This document shows positions 40,956 through 51,559 of a DNA stretch of 64,000 nucleotides, piece after piece (within the stretch, counting starts at the first letter, position 1; each line of letters opens with the position of its first letter). Origin of the DNA: Rotaria socialis (Eukaryota > Rotifera > Eurotatoria > Philodinida > Philodinidae); assembly GCA_905331475.1 (NCBI GenBank), contig CAJNYU010000003.1:1-64000 (forward strand), read 5' to 3'. The notes beneath the pieces are model-generated. The model had not been told where the DNA came from. It worked only from the letters and a program-made list of their open reading frames with translations, and did not search any database. The translations under genes and the position numbers were made by a program.

Positions 40956-41642
40956 ATGTCTTCATCAACATCAATTGAACAACAACACCAAGAATTTAAA
41001 AGACAAATCTCCACGCATGATACTTATCCATGTTTTCTTCTTGATCAAACATTTCAACAACGTATGTTAAGTCCATCGTCAAATGCTATGCCATCCTACT
41101 TATCAGCTCAACCATTTTCACCGTTAGCTAAAAGTCCAATAACAACATTACCAACAAATACTAGTCGACTATCAGCTAAACAATCGAATCAATATCGTTT
41201 ATTTCCATCAAGTCCATCAAATAATTTAAATACAAATCGAATAAATACACGTTCAGCAACACAAATTGTTGATGTACCTATTGAGAAAACTATAGTACCA
41301 CTAAGAACAATGACTGATTTATTTCCTTCATTTTCTTATAGCAGTATGAAAACATCAAAAGGAAAATCGTCGCATCATTTAATCGATACAACACGTTCAG
41401 TATCAGCAAGTACAATTGGCGTATCAATATTTGGTTTTCGCGAAGAAGACCTAGAATTTATTGTACAACAATTTCAAGATATTGGCCAAATTGAAAAAAT
41501 TGAACGCCCTTTAGGTTGTGAAAAAGGAAACTTTTTAAATATAACCTATACTAATCATGTATCGTATCAAAATGCCCTCAATCGGGATGGACGAGTTTTA
41601 AACGGATACATGATTGGTGTTGTCCCCTTAATTAATAAATAA
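40956..41642 (+). CDS. NUP35: Nucleoporin NUP35/NUP53, intronless and C-terminally short
   Basis: One uninterrupted 228-residue frame. Residues 1-150 are Ser/Thr/Asn/Pro-rich and low in complexity, like the disordered N-terminus of NUP53. Residues 154-228 match the RRM-like MPPN domain: GVSIFGFREEDLEFIVQQF, then NRDGRVLNGYMIGVVPLINK against human [20 protein letters not shown], as recalled. The protein scaffolds the inner ring of the nuclear pore and binds NUP155 and NUP93. Human NUP35 (326 residues) continues about 85 residues beyond this domain to a membrane-binding amphipathic helix; here the stop follows the domain at once. No downstream exon was found. A retrocopy, a divergent short form or a missing exon are all possible. 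Confidence 0.85.
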   Translation: MSSSTSIEQQHQEFKRQISTHDTYPCFLLDQTFQQRMLSPSSNAMPSYLSAQPFSPLAKSPITTLPTNTSRLSAKQSNQYRLFPSSPSNNLNTNRINTRSATQIVDVPIEKTIVPLRTMTDLFPSFSYSSMKTSKGKSSHHLIDTTRSVSASTIGVSIFGFREEDLEFIVQQFQDIGQIEKIERPLGCEKGNFLNITYTNHVSYQNALNRDGRVLNGYMIGVVPLINK

Positions 41643-42510
41643 TATCAACTGAATTGCGTATTATTTTTGTATGTTAGTTATTCAGATATAAATAAATAAA
41701 ACTATATGATAAATCCTAGTTTTTTTTCACCAGTAAAAACCTCTAATTATTATGAAGAAACTTAGCAACATCGGTTACTCGAATAATTTCGATTGTAAGA
41801 GATTGAATTATCTCGTTAGTTTTCCTCTTTTTTTAAATCAATAGAAAAAATAGATATGTTCATAGAAAAATGACTCCTTCAGATAAGATCAACATCACTC
41901 ATCGGCTATTTTAAGATATGTCAAACTAGAGAAGAAAGTTGCCGTTGAAATTATAGAGACAGTTAAATTTGCTTTCATCATAGAGAAAACTTATTGTATG
42001 AGAAAAAAAGAAACAAATTAAAGCCGTCCAAGAACATTTAGGCGTTATCATATCTGTTTTAATTGCAAAATATTTTTATATGTTTGACATGACTTTCTTA
42101 TTAATATAATTAGTTATACAAGAAAATGCAGATTGTTTTTTTTTCTTGTCCTTCTTCTTTGAACAAATCAGTAGATAATAGTGTTATTGCGTAGCTATAT
42201 ATTCCAATGTAATACTACTTTAACGATGATTTGCATATAAACAAAAAATAGAATTGTCTCTTGATTCTTTGTTTTATTAAAATAGCACCGAAATATATAT
42301 TTTTTTCTTCTGTTGCTTATTAGGCCATTAATACCACTATTTAGTTGTCTTTAGAGCCCGATTGAGGTTTTCCGACAATAGTAATTCTTTCTTCTGCATT
42401 GTGATTCGTAGTAGTTTCTAACAAAAGACATGATTGTTCTTTGTATGTAACTATTAGATCTTAATCTAATGTTGAAGAGACTTCAATGAATGCTTGTTGT
42501 TTGGATTCAT
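41643..42510. other. Intergenic, convergent between NUP35 and GPCR
   Basis: AT-rich 3' flanks with poly-T and AATAAA-type words and no exon. The stretch ends at the MITE-like element that begins near 42511. Confidence 0.5.
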
Positions 42511-42782
42511 TCCCTAGTCAACTCTCCCTAGAAGAATCCCCAGGGAGTCCCTGGAAATTTTGTGGTTTTGCGGAGACTCCCCGAGGAGTTGTCTGGGAGA
42601 AATGAGTGAAATATTTAATTACTATATAAATTCTTCTTAAATTTTAAAAAATTAAAGATTTATTTTTTTTATTTAGATATCTCATCAATTCTCTTCCCAG
42701 ACAAATTCCCGGGGACTCACGGCGGGGATTTCATTATTTTGCGGGAACTCCCAGGGGGATCATCGGGGGAGTGGATTAGGGT
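42511..42782. mobile_element. MITE-like palindromic element overlapping the GPCR 3' end
   Basis: Two GC-rich arms of about 95 bases (42511-42606 and 42686-42782) are inverted copies of each other. Landmarks are CCCTAGTC..ACTC against CCCTAATCCACTC, and GACTCCCCGAGGAGTTGTCTGGGAG against GAGTCCCCGGGAATTTGTCTGGGA. They flank about 80 bases of AT-rich DNA. There is no coding capacity. The right arm supplies the last codons and stop of the GPCR. Confidence 0.6.
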
Positions 42783-43899
42783 TTATTTTAACTTGAAGAG
42801 GTTTCGAATCACTCGTTGTTATTGAATATTGATTTGCTGATATTCGCTGTTGAAGTAATTTCAATTGTACTTTATTATCAACTAAACTTTGCCGTTGTAA
42901 ATTGTAATCTTTTGGATTTTTTGTAAAAACGTTTAAAATAAATTGAAGTAATGTTAAACGAAATTTTTGACCAAAAAAACAATAGAGTAGAAAATTTGTT
43001 GACGTATTAAATACAGTTAGCAAGATTCCAATGGAATTTAATGCATGAAATTTGAAACTTTCATACGAACCATGGGGATCAATGGCATACCATACGTTTA
43101 ATACCAATAGCGGTAATTGACATAGAACAAAAACAATTATTATTGCTACAAGCATCAATGTTATATGATAATCAGCCGAGACCTTACGGTTTGTTTTGCC
43201 GAATAAACTTTGCTTACGGCGTTTTTTAGCAATTAAATTCTGTATAATTGTAATATTAATACATGTTAATGTAATAAATGGTATGACATAAACAACTGGT
43301 ATATAAAAATATATTCTTATATATTTATGAATTTTTTTACCAATATTTGTCAGAAGACATTCTTGCGTATCTGGTGCATAACGTTGTTCCAACCAATAGG
43401 GTATACAATAAACAATAGAAAAAATATAAATCAATAGAATCGTCGTTAAAGTTGCACGTTTTGTTAATATATGTTTTGATTTCAATGGCAATTTAATTAA
43501 TATAAGACGATCCATTGAAACAGCTATGGTTAAATATATAATTGATAAGAGTATTGTATTATAGACAGGCGTTGTTGGTAAACGTGATAGAATAATTTCA
43601 AAGGCAAATGGAGGTTCATTTGACATATAAACACTGTAACCTAATAAATATCGTATGGAATAGGACGGGATAAATATAAGCAGAAAAAGTATATTTGAAC
43701 ATGATAACGCAATTAAATAGATATTTGTAGATGTTGTACGCAATGATGATGACATAAGTACAAGAATAGTTATAATATTTCCGACAATGCCAAATATACT
43801 CAATACCATACCGACATATCCCCAAACAATTAGACGAAAAAGAAGAATATAACGAAGACTATGATCAACATCATGATCATAGGAATCGTTCGACAACAT
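42760..43899 (-). CDS. Class A G-protein-coupled receptor, neuropeptide (FMRFamide-like) type
   Basis: A single 379-residue exon with seven membrane segments. TM1 carries GIVGNIITILVLM. TM2 is in SNILFLLIFIPSY. The end of TM3 has MDRLILI in place of DRY. TM6 is FVLCQLPLLVLNVWY. TM7 has NTSTNFLLYCFFGQKFR in place of NPxxY, followed by a basic tail. The TNFLLYC..GQKFR ending and DRL variant are common in invertebrate FMRFamide-type peptide receptors. The N-terminus has one NDS glycosylation site and no signal peptide. Intronless receptors of this class are frequent. The last residues (about NPNPLPR) and the stop codon lie in a repeat arm. The ligand is unknown. Confidence 0.9.
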   Translation of the reverse strand: MLSNDSYDHDVDHSLRYILLFRLIVWGYVGMVLSIFGIVGNIITILVLMSSSLRTTSTNIYLIALSCSNILFLLIFIPSYSIRYLLGYSVYMSNEPPFAFEIILSRLPTTPVYNTILLSIIYLTIAVSMDRLILIKLPLKSKHILTKRATLTTILLIYIFSIVYCIPYWLEQRYAPDTQECLLTNIGKKIHKYIRIYFYIPVVYVIPFITLTCINITIIQNLIAKKRRKQSLFGKTNRKVSADYHITLMLVAIIIVFVLCQLPLLVLNVWYAIDPHGSYESFKFHALNSIGILLTVFNTSTNFLLYCFFGQKFRLTLLQFILNVFTKNPKDYNLQRQSLVDNKVQLKLLQQRISANQYSITTSDSKPLQVKINPNPLPR

Positions 43900-45676
43900 T
43901 TCGTTCTTTGTGTGAATGTTTTCTCGATGAAAATCTACAATAGAAGAAGAAGAAGAAACTAATCAATCTACTTTGTTTTAATATTCTACAATAAAGACAG
44001 CCAAGCCATTTGCATATGCTGTCTTTTAAAACAGAAAATAAAGTAAAGAAGGATGTCAAGCAAACATATGTATTCAGATGAGACTCAATCGGTCGATCTT
44101 ACGGGAATAGCGGATGTGTAATATCCGCCATTTGAAGAAGAAAAGTATATATGGTAAATTGTAATGGATTGGCATTTTTGATCTTCAAGGCATGAGCGCT
44201 GACGAAGAAAAAAAAACACTCAGAAGAGAATTCCTGTTCGTAATTAACAGCTTCCATTCATTGTTTATAAAAAAGAAGGAACAAGAAAGCCTACCGTAAC
44301 AGTTGATATTTAATACCGTCGAGAATATTATAAGTTATGTAAATTAACTCGAGTATCGTCTCTGTCGGACCTTGTTTGAACAATTTGTTTTTGATAAAAA
44401 TCTCAGCATACAATTATAAATAAAACTTGAATAAATTCATTCAAGTAAACTTCCATCGGCTGCATTTTAGAAAAACGACTTCCTATTTATGGACTCATAA
44501 ATAATGTATGTTTGTAAACGCTATTTCGATATGCCGGAATGTTGATTGGTGAAAGTCAAATACTTAAGTCAATAGTGTTAATTTGACAAGGAAAATCAAT
44601 GTGTTGACTGCAATGGGATAGAGTTAAAGAGTATAACCGTGATAGTATTAATTACGGAAGCATACTTGCTTCTATATAATGTAATGCCGTTGGCTATCTA
44701 TTTACTTGACTCAGTACGATAACCATATTTCCTATGGACTGATTCGAGCTCATCGCTTATCTTCTCTTCTATATTCTCGTACTCAATTGTCGAACGTGTC
44801 CTTTTGAAAACGAGAGAAATCACCACAATTTTTGATTTGATAAGGTTTTCTCTGATGGATTTCCATAGAGATAGAAGAGAAATGTAAGGAAAGAAAAGAA
44901 ACGTATCTATTAATGAAGCTAACTAAGAAGCAGATTGATCATAGAAGAAAAAGAAGAGATGCGCTACTAGTGTAAATTGCTATTCAATGGCAACAATGGA
45001 TACAAGTCGCTTATTTCTAACTTCAGATAGATGCCGAGTTTTCATCGGCATAAATCTATATTTATTTTGTTGTTCAAATCGAGCACAAGTCATTAAACAG
45101 GATCAGCATATTTCTCGACGAAAATTTCTGCATGGATTATATTCTCAATGGTTTAAAATAATTGAAAATCAAAAGCCGATACAAAAAAAAAAGATAGACA
45201 ATTACGTTCATGCATAATAAAACATATTTTAATAAAAGAAAAACAAAACTAACGAGAAATTCAATGAAGGTCATAGTTTCTAGCATTAATATTCATTCAT
45301 TCATTCTCATATTAATAATAATCGAAATTTTTTCTTATCTCTAGCTCATCTTTCTCTTTCTTTTTGCTGTATTCTTCTTTTCACTATTTCTACGATGTCA
45401 TCAAGAATGGAGAAAATCATAGAGTGATTCCAAAAATGATAGCAAGGAAATAAATGACGACTAAAAATACTTTCTTTTCTAACTTAATTTTTTTCTTCTC
45501 TTTTTTGTAAGCACCTAGAAATGATTTTTTCCTTTTTAACTGATCAGTCTCATACTTGAACGAATAGTATTCTCTCTTTTTCATTTGTATTCAGATTTTC
45601 GCTTACAATCGAGTGATGAAAGATTATTCAATGATTCATATACGATATGATTAGTAAAACTGTTCGCTTTTCTCCA

Positions 45677-45701
45677 GGGGGGGGGGGGGGGNNNNNNNNN
45701 N

Positions 45702-45762
<61 letters not shown>
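45677..45762. repeat. Poly-G/N10/poly-C assembly gap
   Basis: Fifteen G, ten undetermined bases, then sixty-one C, followed by ordinary sequence. A G-run joined to a C-run through an N block is the signature of reads stalling on a homopolymer from both sides. The true length and orientation are not known. Translated frames across it (poly-Gly, poly-Pro) are meaningless. Confidence 0.9.
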
Positions 45763-46278
45763 ACGACTTGATAAGGATCAGAGACGCAACTAACAAAAAT
45801 GCCAGGTGCCACAGTATTGGTTATGGCAGAATGACAGCGATGGAAATAAAATATTGAATGACGATCCAATAGTTTATCCGATGAACAGAAATAGTTGAGA
45901 ACAGGAAGAACTCCATAAGCACGTAGCTAACGCGCGTTGGAACGATTGTAAGTGACAATCGAATTAGATTGATTGTAAGGAACAATCAAGTTGAAAGAAA
46001 GGTAATATGTAATTAATAAAAAAAAGACGATTCTTTCTGATCGAGAAGAAAAATAATAGTCAGAGAGTATACGCTCGAATGGTGAGCGAAAGGTATTGAA
46101 AGAATGAGTATCGGTATATCTCAGTGAAGAGATATATATGAAGAAGATTGAAGAAAAAAGAGAAGAACAATTATATATATAATATATATTAAATTAACAG
46201 TATTAGGCGCAAAAACAAAGAAGAGAAAAAAGAGAGGGAAGCTAGAAAAAGAAGCAAACAAGCGCCAATATAACATCA

Positions 46279-46678
46279 GTGACGGTTGTGCCGTCACGGG
46301 GGAAATTTTGAGTATTCTAGTAAACCTCCCCTCAAAATAAAAGACCCCGGGTCTTCTATTATTTTCCAGCGTAAAAATTTCCCAGGGAGATCATCTATTA
46401 AGAACCGCATTTTTTCCTAATATTTAATTTAAAAGGTTTTCCAGAAACCTAAGGCGATTTTCAGAATCTCCATCACGATTTTCAGGTTTTCAAAGGTGTC
46501 ATTATAATGGTGAGCACATTCTCTTAATATTTCCAGCTTAAAATGCAAAGAATCGGGCATATTTTGATGGAAAAACACTAATTAAAGTTGGTAGGTAGCA
46601 AAAAATTAGTTAATTTAAGGGAGGTCTTCTATTACGTCTGACAAAATTTTTCTCCAAAGGGCATTCTATAACGGGAGG
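46279..46678. repeat. Hairpin plus direct repeats, unclassified element
   Basis: A perfect 7-base hairpin (GTGACGG, loop TTGTG, CCGTCAC) at 46279-46297 is followed by two direct repeats beginning GGTCTTCTATTA, at about 46351 and 46623. Each repeat runs about 55 bases into a GGGAGATCATCTATTA/GGGCATTCTATAA-like end. GC-rich islands in AT-rich DNA suggest a small decayed element. Confidence 0.4.
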
Positions 46679-49600
46679 GAACTTATGATAACTTTGTTGG
46701 TATCATTTTCAATGCTATTGTATAATTATAACGCTAAAATTCTCATGAATGTGCCATTCTTTTATACCTAATCATATAAGCAACAATCGTGCTTTTCATA
46801 GATATGCACCATTGATATGCAACGTTGCAATATCTTTTGCTACCTATCCTCTCTCAGATATATATATATATATATATGTGTGGGAATAAGAAGAGATGAA
46901 GACTGATTTATTAGTCAATGTAATCATTGATCATTATCATGTAAATATCTGACTCAACGCGACACATCAATAAAAATCAATGATAGAACAAACTCTAATT
47001 ATTCTTTATATCAGTCGATTCTTATCTTACAACTAAAATTAGCAAATAAACAAAACTGTAACTATAAAGTTCACACGAGAACGAATTCCTTGACTACCTT
47101 TAAATAAGATGATGAGTATCAAGGCCAAATACGCATATATATTTATATATAATGTTATCTTTTGAAAAAACCTCATCTGAACAAGAGTATTAACTACACA
47201 TCTTAAGTAGTCGACAATCTGCCAAAACAACAGTGCAAAAGTAGACATAAAAAGATGGGTTAATTGAATTATGAATGCAATCGAATTATTGTTCATCAAT
47301 GTCAAGTTCACATGAAATATACTTGTTGTTCGTTATATTATTACTTGAAGTTGACATGAAAAAGAACACACAAGTTTCCGAAAAAAAAATGGAAATATCA
47401 ATCATTAAATCCAAAATCGTCAGATTGTGTTATCCTTTTAAAAATCTATGCTTCCTTTTGTCTTGTTTGATTAATCAAACTGAATGAAATAATAACAGAG
47501 AACTAACTCGGAACAAACACATTCATATGGCATATTTAGTCTAGGACAAAAATATATCATTTAGTTCTGATGGTCAAGGATTCATATACGCTAGTTGTTT
47601 ACATTAAATGTTTCAATAATCAGGCAAGAAAAACCATGAAAACAAAAAGAAAAATCAGATTAATAGAACAACTGCGGAATAACAAATGTGAATATTATAT
47701 TCGAATGCTTTTCAATGGTTTTTATTAGATATTAATTTAGTACAGATTTGATTCATTCGAAAAACAATCAAAGGTCGCGTTTCATCGGAACAAAAAAGAC
47801 TCAATGGGTGTTAATAATTTTAAAATTATTCTTTTTAATATTTTCCGCTGGAAATAATTGCACACGACCATGTTACATTAACGTGTTAATTTAATTGGCT
47901 ATAAATAGGCAGGAAACTGCACAATGCCCTTTTTTCAAAGTTAAAGGGCGGATCGTCTTCGCAGGATAGAATAGTCCTTTACAAATTGTTTTCCTTTAGT
48001 TTGGAGAGGGATCAGACCACTGAAGGTCATAAATAATAAAGAAATCATTACTATTAACGAATGAATAGGTCGGCGTTGTACTCTACTTGTCTAATTAACT
48101 AAAAACAAACCAATGTTGTTGATGCTCCACATCAAATTATTTTTCAAAAGAGAATCCGATCCGTAAACAAATTTTGTTTAGTTGTTAGTCATTCAAAGTA
48201 TTCTATATATATATATATCAAGGCGATGTCGACATATCCGTTCAAGAATTTAAAAGCACTTATTCAAGATGCACTTGTTCTAAAAATGTGATTTAGTTTG
48301 ATTCAACTTACAGTTACTTCAACCACGTCGGTGTAGATAGACTCTCGAAATTTCGAGTAGATTTTCAAGTGCTAATTCTAAGACAAACTAGTTTATCATG
48401 TTTATGATAAGCATTGGGAAAAGTCGCTCTTTCTAGATTTTTACAAAGAAAATATTGTCACGTATTTCACAAAAGCTAATTTGTTTTACTCGTCTTGAAC
48501 AGAAGCGCGTGTTCGTCCTAGTAATAGAAGTTCCAATTTCAGATGTTATATAATTAGAGAATATGTGTATGCGTGACTGCAGAGAAAATTCTTTCAATCC
48601 GTCTTCAGACTGGGTTTCATTTATCTTTAGGCATTATCTAATCTAATTTTTTAAAATAATCCATTGAAAAACTTTTCTACAGGATCAACAAAATCTTATA
48701 GATGCACTGACATGCAATCATCGAATAAGGATTGACTTTCTGCTTCCGTTCGACTTGTCATCTCGACCATTATATATATTAGTAATGAAAGGAAACAATT
48801 CGAAACCCTATTTTGCTTACCCTGGAAATCCAGATTATGGCGTATATTTCTAATCCTCTTTCTTACTTCTGTTACCTATCACAGGAAGCTCTTGATCTTA
48901 TCTAGCGATTAATTGTTGACGCTGAATACACTCCACTTCTCCCCTGTGAACTCGTTCCTCTTTAGAAAAACAGCAATATGAATTACACCACACTAACTGA
49001 AGAAGACGAAGAAAACTTATCTCGATTGAATGCATTTCAATCCATCCTTCAATAAATTGTCATGTTCTTTTCTGCTTGCATAGACAAGAACGCATGTTAT
49101 TGATTAACAAAAACGATCTGCTTTACGTCATGTCAAATAGTTGAGGAATAGCTGAAACGGCTCGACGTCTTTGTTTTTTAATAATAGCATGTCTACATAC
49201 GTCAAGTCAACGAAAGATAAGACCTGTAAGAAAGACAAATGAATTGTCGATAGTAATTTTCATAATCGGATATTTCTGTTTAGCACCGAAAATGGATATT
49301 CTTGGCATGTTAAAAATGAGAGCTTAGATTTCTTTAATTATGATAAGACTGTCTACTATGGATGTTCGGCATTGACGTTGATTTCACAACTTCCTATTGC
49401 ATTTAGAAAATTCTTTAAATACAATTGGATGTATTAGACACGGTAAATAAAATTTCGCAATTCATGCAGTTTATTTTGGAAAAAAATCTAATCGCTTACA
49501 TTCTAAATAACAACTCAAAAAAACAATATTGTACGATTCAATTTTGATAATGATTCTAAAATTGTGGAATTCGATAATCCTAGGAATATCTTGAATAACT

Positions 49601-49994
49601 AACCTTCAATAGATTCAGACAAAGTTTCACCGATGAACAGACAGAACGCTCAAGTGTCTATTTGAATGACATTTATTAGATTCAACGAGTATCGATGTCA
49701 CAGAGTTAGACTGACTGCTCGAAGGTTTTTTCTTCCAAAAGAAAAAATTTTGGAATGCATATTAGCAGAATCGATGTCGACATCATTGGAATACGTCAAA
49801 ATCCTAATTTGTAGAAAATAAGTCGTGCATTCGTGATAATGACATTTAGATATTTTATTTATTTGTAGTGTATAACATTTCAAACGTTTAAGAAAAAGAA
49901 AAGAAAAAAATTACAGAGAAGAACGATTGACATCTACATAAGTTTAATATTAAAGAATGCCTTTTTTGAAAAAGATAAATAAGAAAAAAAAATA

Positions 49995-50801
49995 TTAGAA
50001 TTGCATCCAACTTAAATCGGAATGAATATTATTATTATTATTATTATTTCCTGTTGCTGTTGTTGTTGTTGAGGAGGAAGAAGTAGAGAAAAGTGATGCT
50101 GCTGCTGCTGCTGCTGCTGGTGGTGCTGCTGTTGATGGAGCAATTTTTGGAACAATTGAGCCAGGTGGAGGAGTTAATTTTGGAATTGTTGAACCTGGTG
50201 GGGGTGGTAAAATTCCTGGGACAACTGATTCATTTGGATTTTTAACAGTTTTTTTTGTTTGTTCATCGCCTGGCAAACTACTTTTAAGATTGATTTTAAT
50301 TGTTTGTCCTTCTTTAAAGCGTAAATCAAGTTTTGGTTGTTGCTGCTGTGAAGGATCGCTCGCTGTTTGTTTAGCTTCTTGTTCGATCTGTTTGGCTTGT
50401 TTTAAATATTTAAAATGATCTTGTAAAGCAACATTAAAATCGAATGAATCTGACCGATCATTAAAGCCCATGCCTAAAAATGCTTGTTGACCATTATCAT
50501 TTTGTACACGTATAACAAAATAACGTGTAGAATCTTCAACATTCTCGACCGCTATTGATGGATAACTATCAATAGGACATGTTGCAAAATGTGCTCCCGT
50601 ATTACGATCTTCTAAACGTATTAAACATTTTTCACCTTTGGATATAATTTTTAAACGACAAATAAAATTTGGTGCATCTAATTTCCAATCAGCTGCACGA
50701 TGTTTACGTGTTGCTGATTGACGTGGAGGTATCACATAAACATAAACTTCAGGTTTAACTAGGCCGATCGATTCGTAGGTTTCATCGTGTACAGCAGCCA
50801 T
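49995..50801 (-). CDS. NECAP1: NECAP (adaptin-ear-binding coat-associated protein)
   Basis: A single 268-residue exon. Residues 10-135 are the NECAP PH-like (PHear) domain: ESIGLVKPEVYVYVIPPR, RAADWKLDAPNF, GEKCLIRLEDRNTGAHFA, YPSIAVENVEDSTRYFVIR, FNDRSDSFDFNVALQDHFKY. Then comes the conserved KLDLRFKEGQTIKINL stretch and a Pro-rich linker. The C-terminus SDLSWMQF is the WxxF AP-2 binding motif. NECAP works with AP-2 in clathrin-mediated endocytosis. The linker is expanded by microsatellites: poly-Ala from a GCT run at about 50098-50130, poly-Ser/Thr, and poly-Asn from an ATT run at about 50029-50047. A 5'-UTR acceptor-like CTAG may lie just upstream. Confidence 0.95.
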   Translation of the reverse strand: MAAVHDETYESIGLVKPEVYVYVIPPRQSATRKHRAADWKLDAPNFICRLKIISKGEKCLIRLEDRNTGAHFATCPIDSYPSIAVENVEDSTRYFVIRVQNDNGQQAFLGMGFNDRSDSFDFNVALQDHFKYLKQAKQIEQEAKQTASDPSQQQQPKLDLRFKEGQTIKINLKSSLPGDEQTKKTVKNPNESVVPGILPPPPGSTIPKLTPPPGSIVPKIAPSTAAPPAAAAAAASLFSTSSSSTTTTATGNNNNNNNIHSDLSWMQF

Positions 50802-51559
50802 TGAGTCCTTGATTTTGTTGTTTTAATCTAGAAAGGTAATATGGATAAGAATCATGACCAGATAATAAATATGAAAATAATAGGATAGTAAGTAATTCAT
50901 GAGTCGATCGACTACGATCCTATACTAACAACTGGAAGAAGAAACCAATAGAATTTCAAAAATGATTCATTTTGAGGAGAGTGGAACTGTCAAAAGAGGA
51001 CGCTCGTTTTCATTCATCGTATAGGAAATGCTTTGATATACAATATATAGATGATGAGTGGTCTATTAGCTCAATAATACGAATATTATGATATAAATAT
51101 TAGACAACTTAAGTTTAGTATTTCAAAAACAGCAATCATGATGATGTGCAGTAAGAAATGTGATTGAATTAAAAATTTGTTTGTAGAAAAATCCTTTTGG
51201 TCGTTAGAAACATTTCAAAGCTTAAGATTTTGATTTTCACTGGAAACTGCATAATAATCAAGGAGTAGAAACAAAAATGAAAATAGAATTTTCCTTACGA
51301 TTAATTATAACTCATTGCGTAGCAATTGTCTCAAGAGATTAGACAGTTGAGAATGTTTTCTCGTAAGAATTAAATAATATTTTGGTAATGATCCAATCAG
51401 ATATTGTATTATTGATTCAGGCTGTCTAGAGATTTCTAAATGACGAATTAATTTTCAAGATTATCCTATTAAACATACAACAGTTTATTTAAATCTGAGT
51501 TAGAAACCAGCCTGCCGAACAATCACTCATTTAATAGAAATGATAGTATTTTCTTTTAT
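50802..51559. other. Intergenic between NECAP and TRMT2B
   Basis: AT-rich DNA containing the NECAP promoter side and the TRMT2B 3' flank. No exon or repeat stood out. Confidence 0.45.

Larger units (their letters stand above)
43900..49994. other. Six-kilobase gene-poor interval
   Basis: No supported gene. A 76-residue frame at 44987-45217 and fragments around 48.9-49.4 kb were considered and not called. The interval contains the G/C homopolymer gap, a hairpin with direct repeats at 46.28-46.68 kb, and (TA)n tracts near 46860 and 48205. Confidence 0.45.

Noticed and set aside
44987-45217. 76-residue frame MATMDTSRLFL...
   Set aside because: No splice partners, no recognisable family, and length within chance expectation.
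45581-45869. Two minus-strand frames rich in Gly and Pro
   Set aside because: They are translations of the G/C homopolymer and N block and carry no information.
48970-49450. Fragments resembling coding text (MNYTTLTEEDEENLSRLNAF and others)
   Set aside because: Short, unconnected by plausible splice sites; at best a decayed gene, not supportable.
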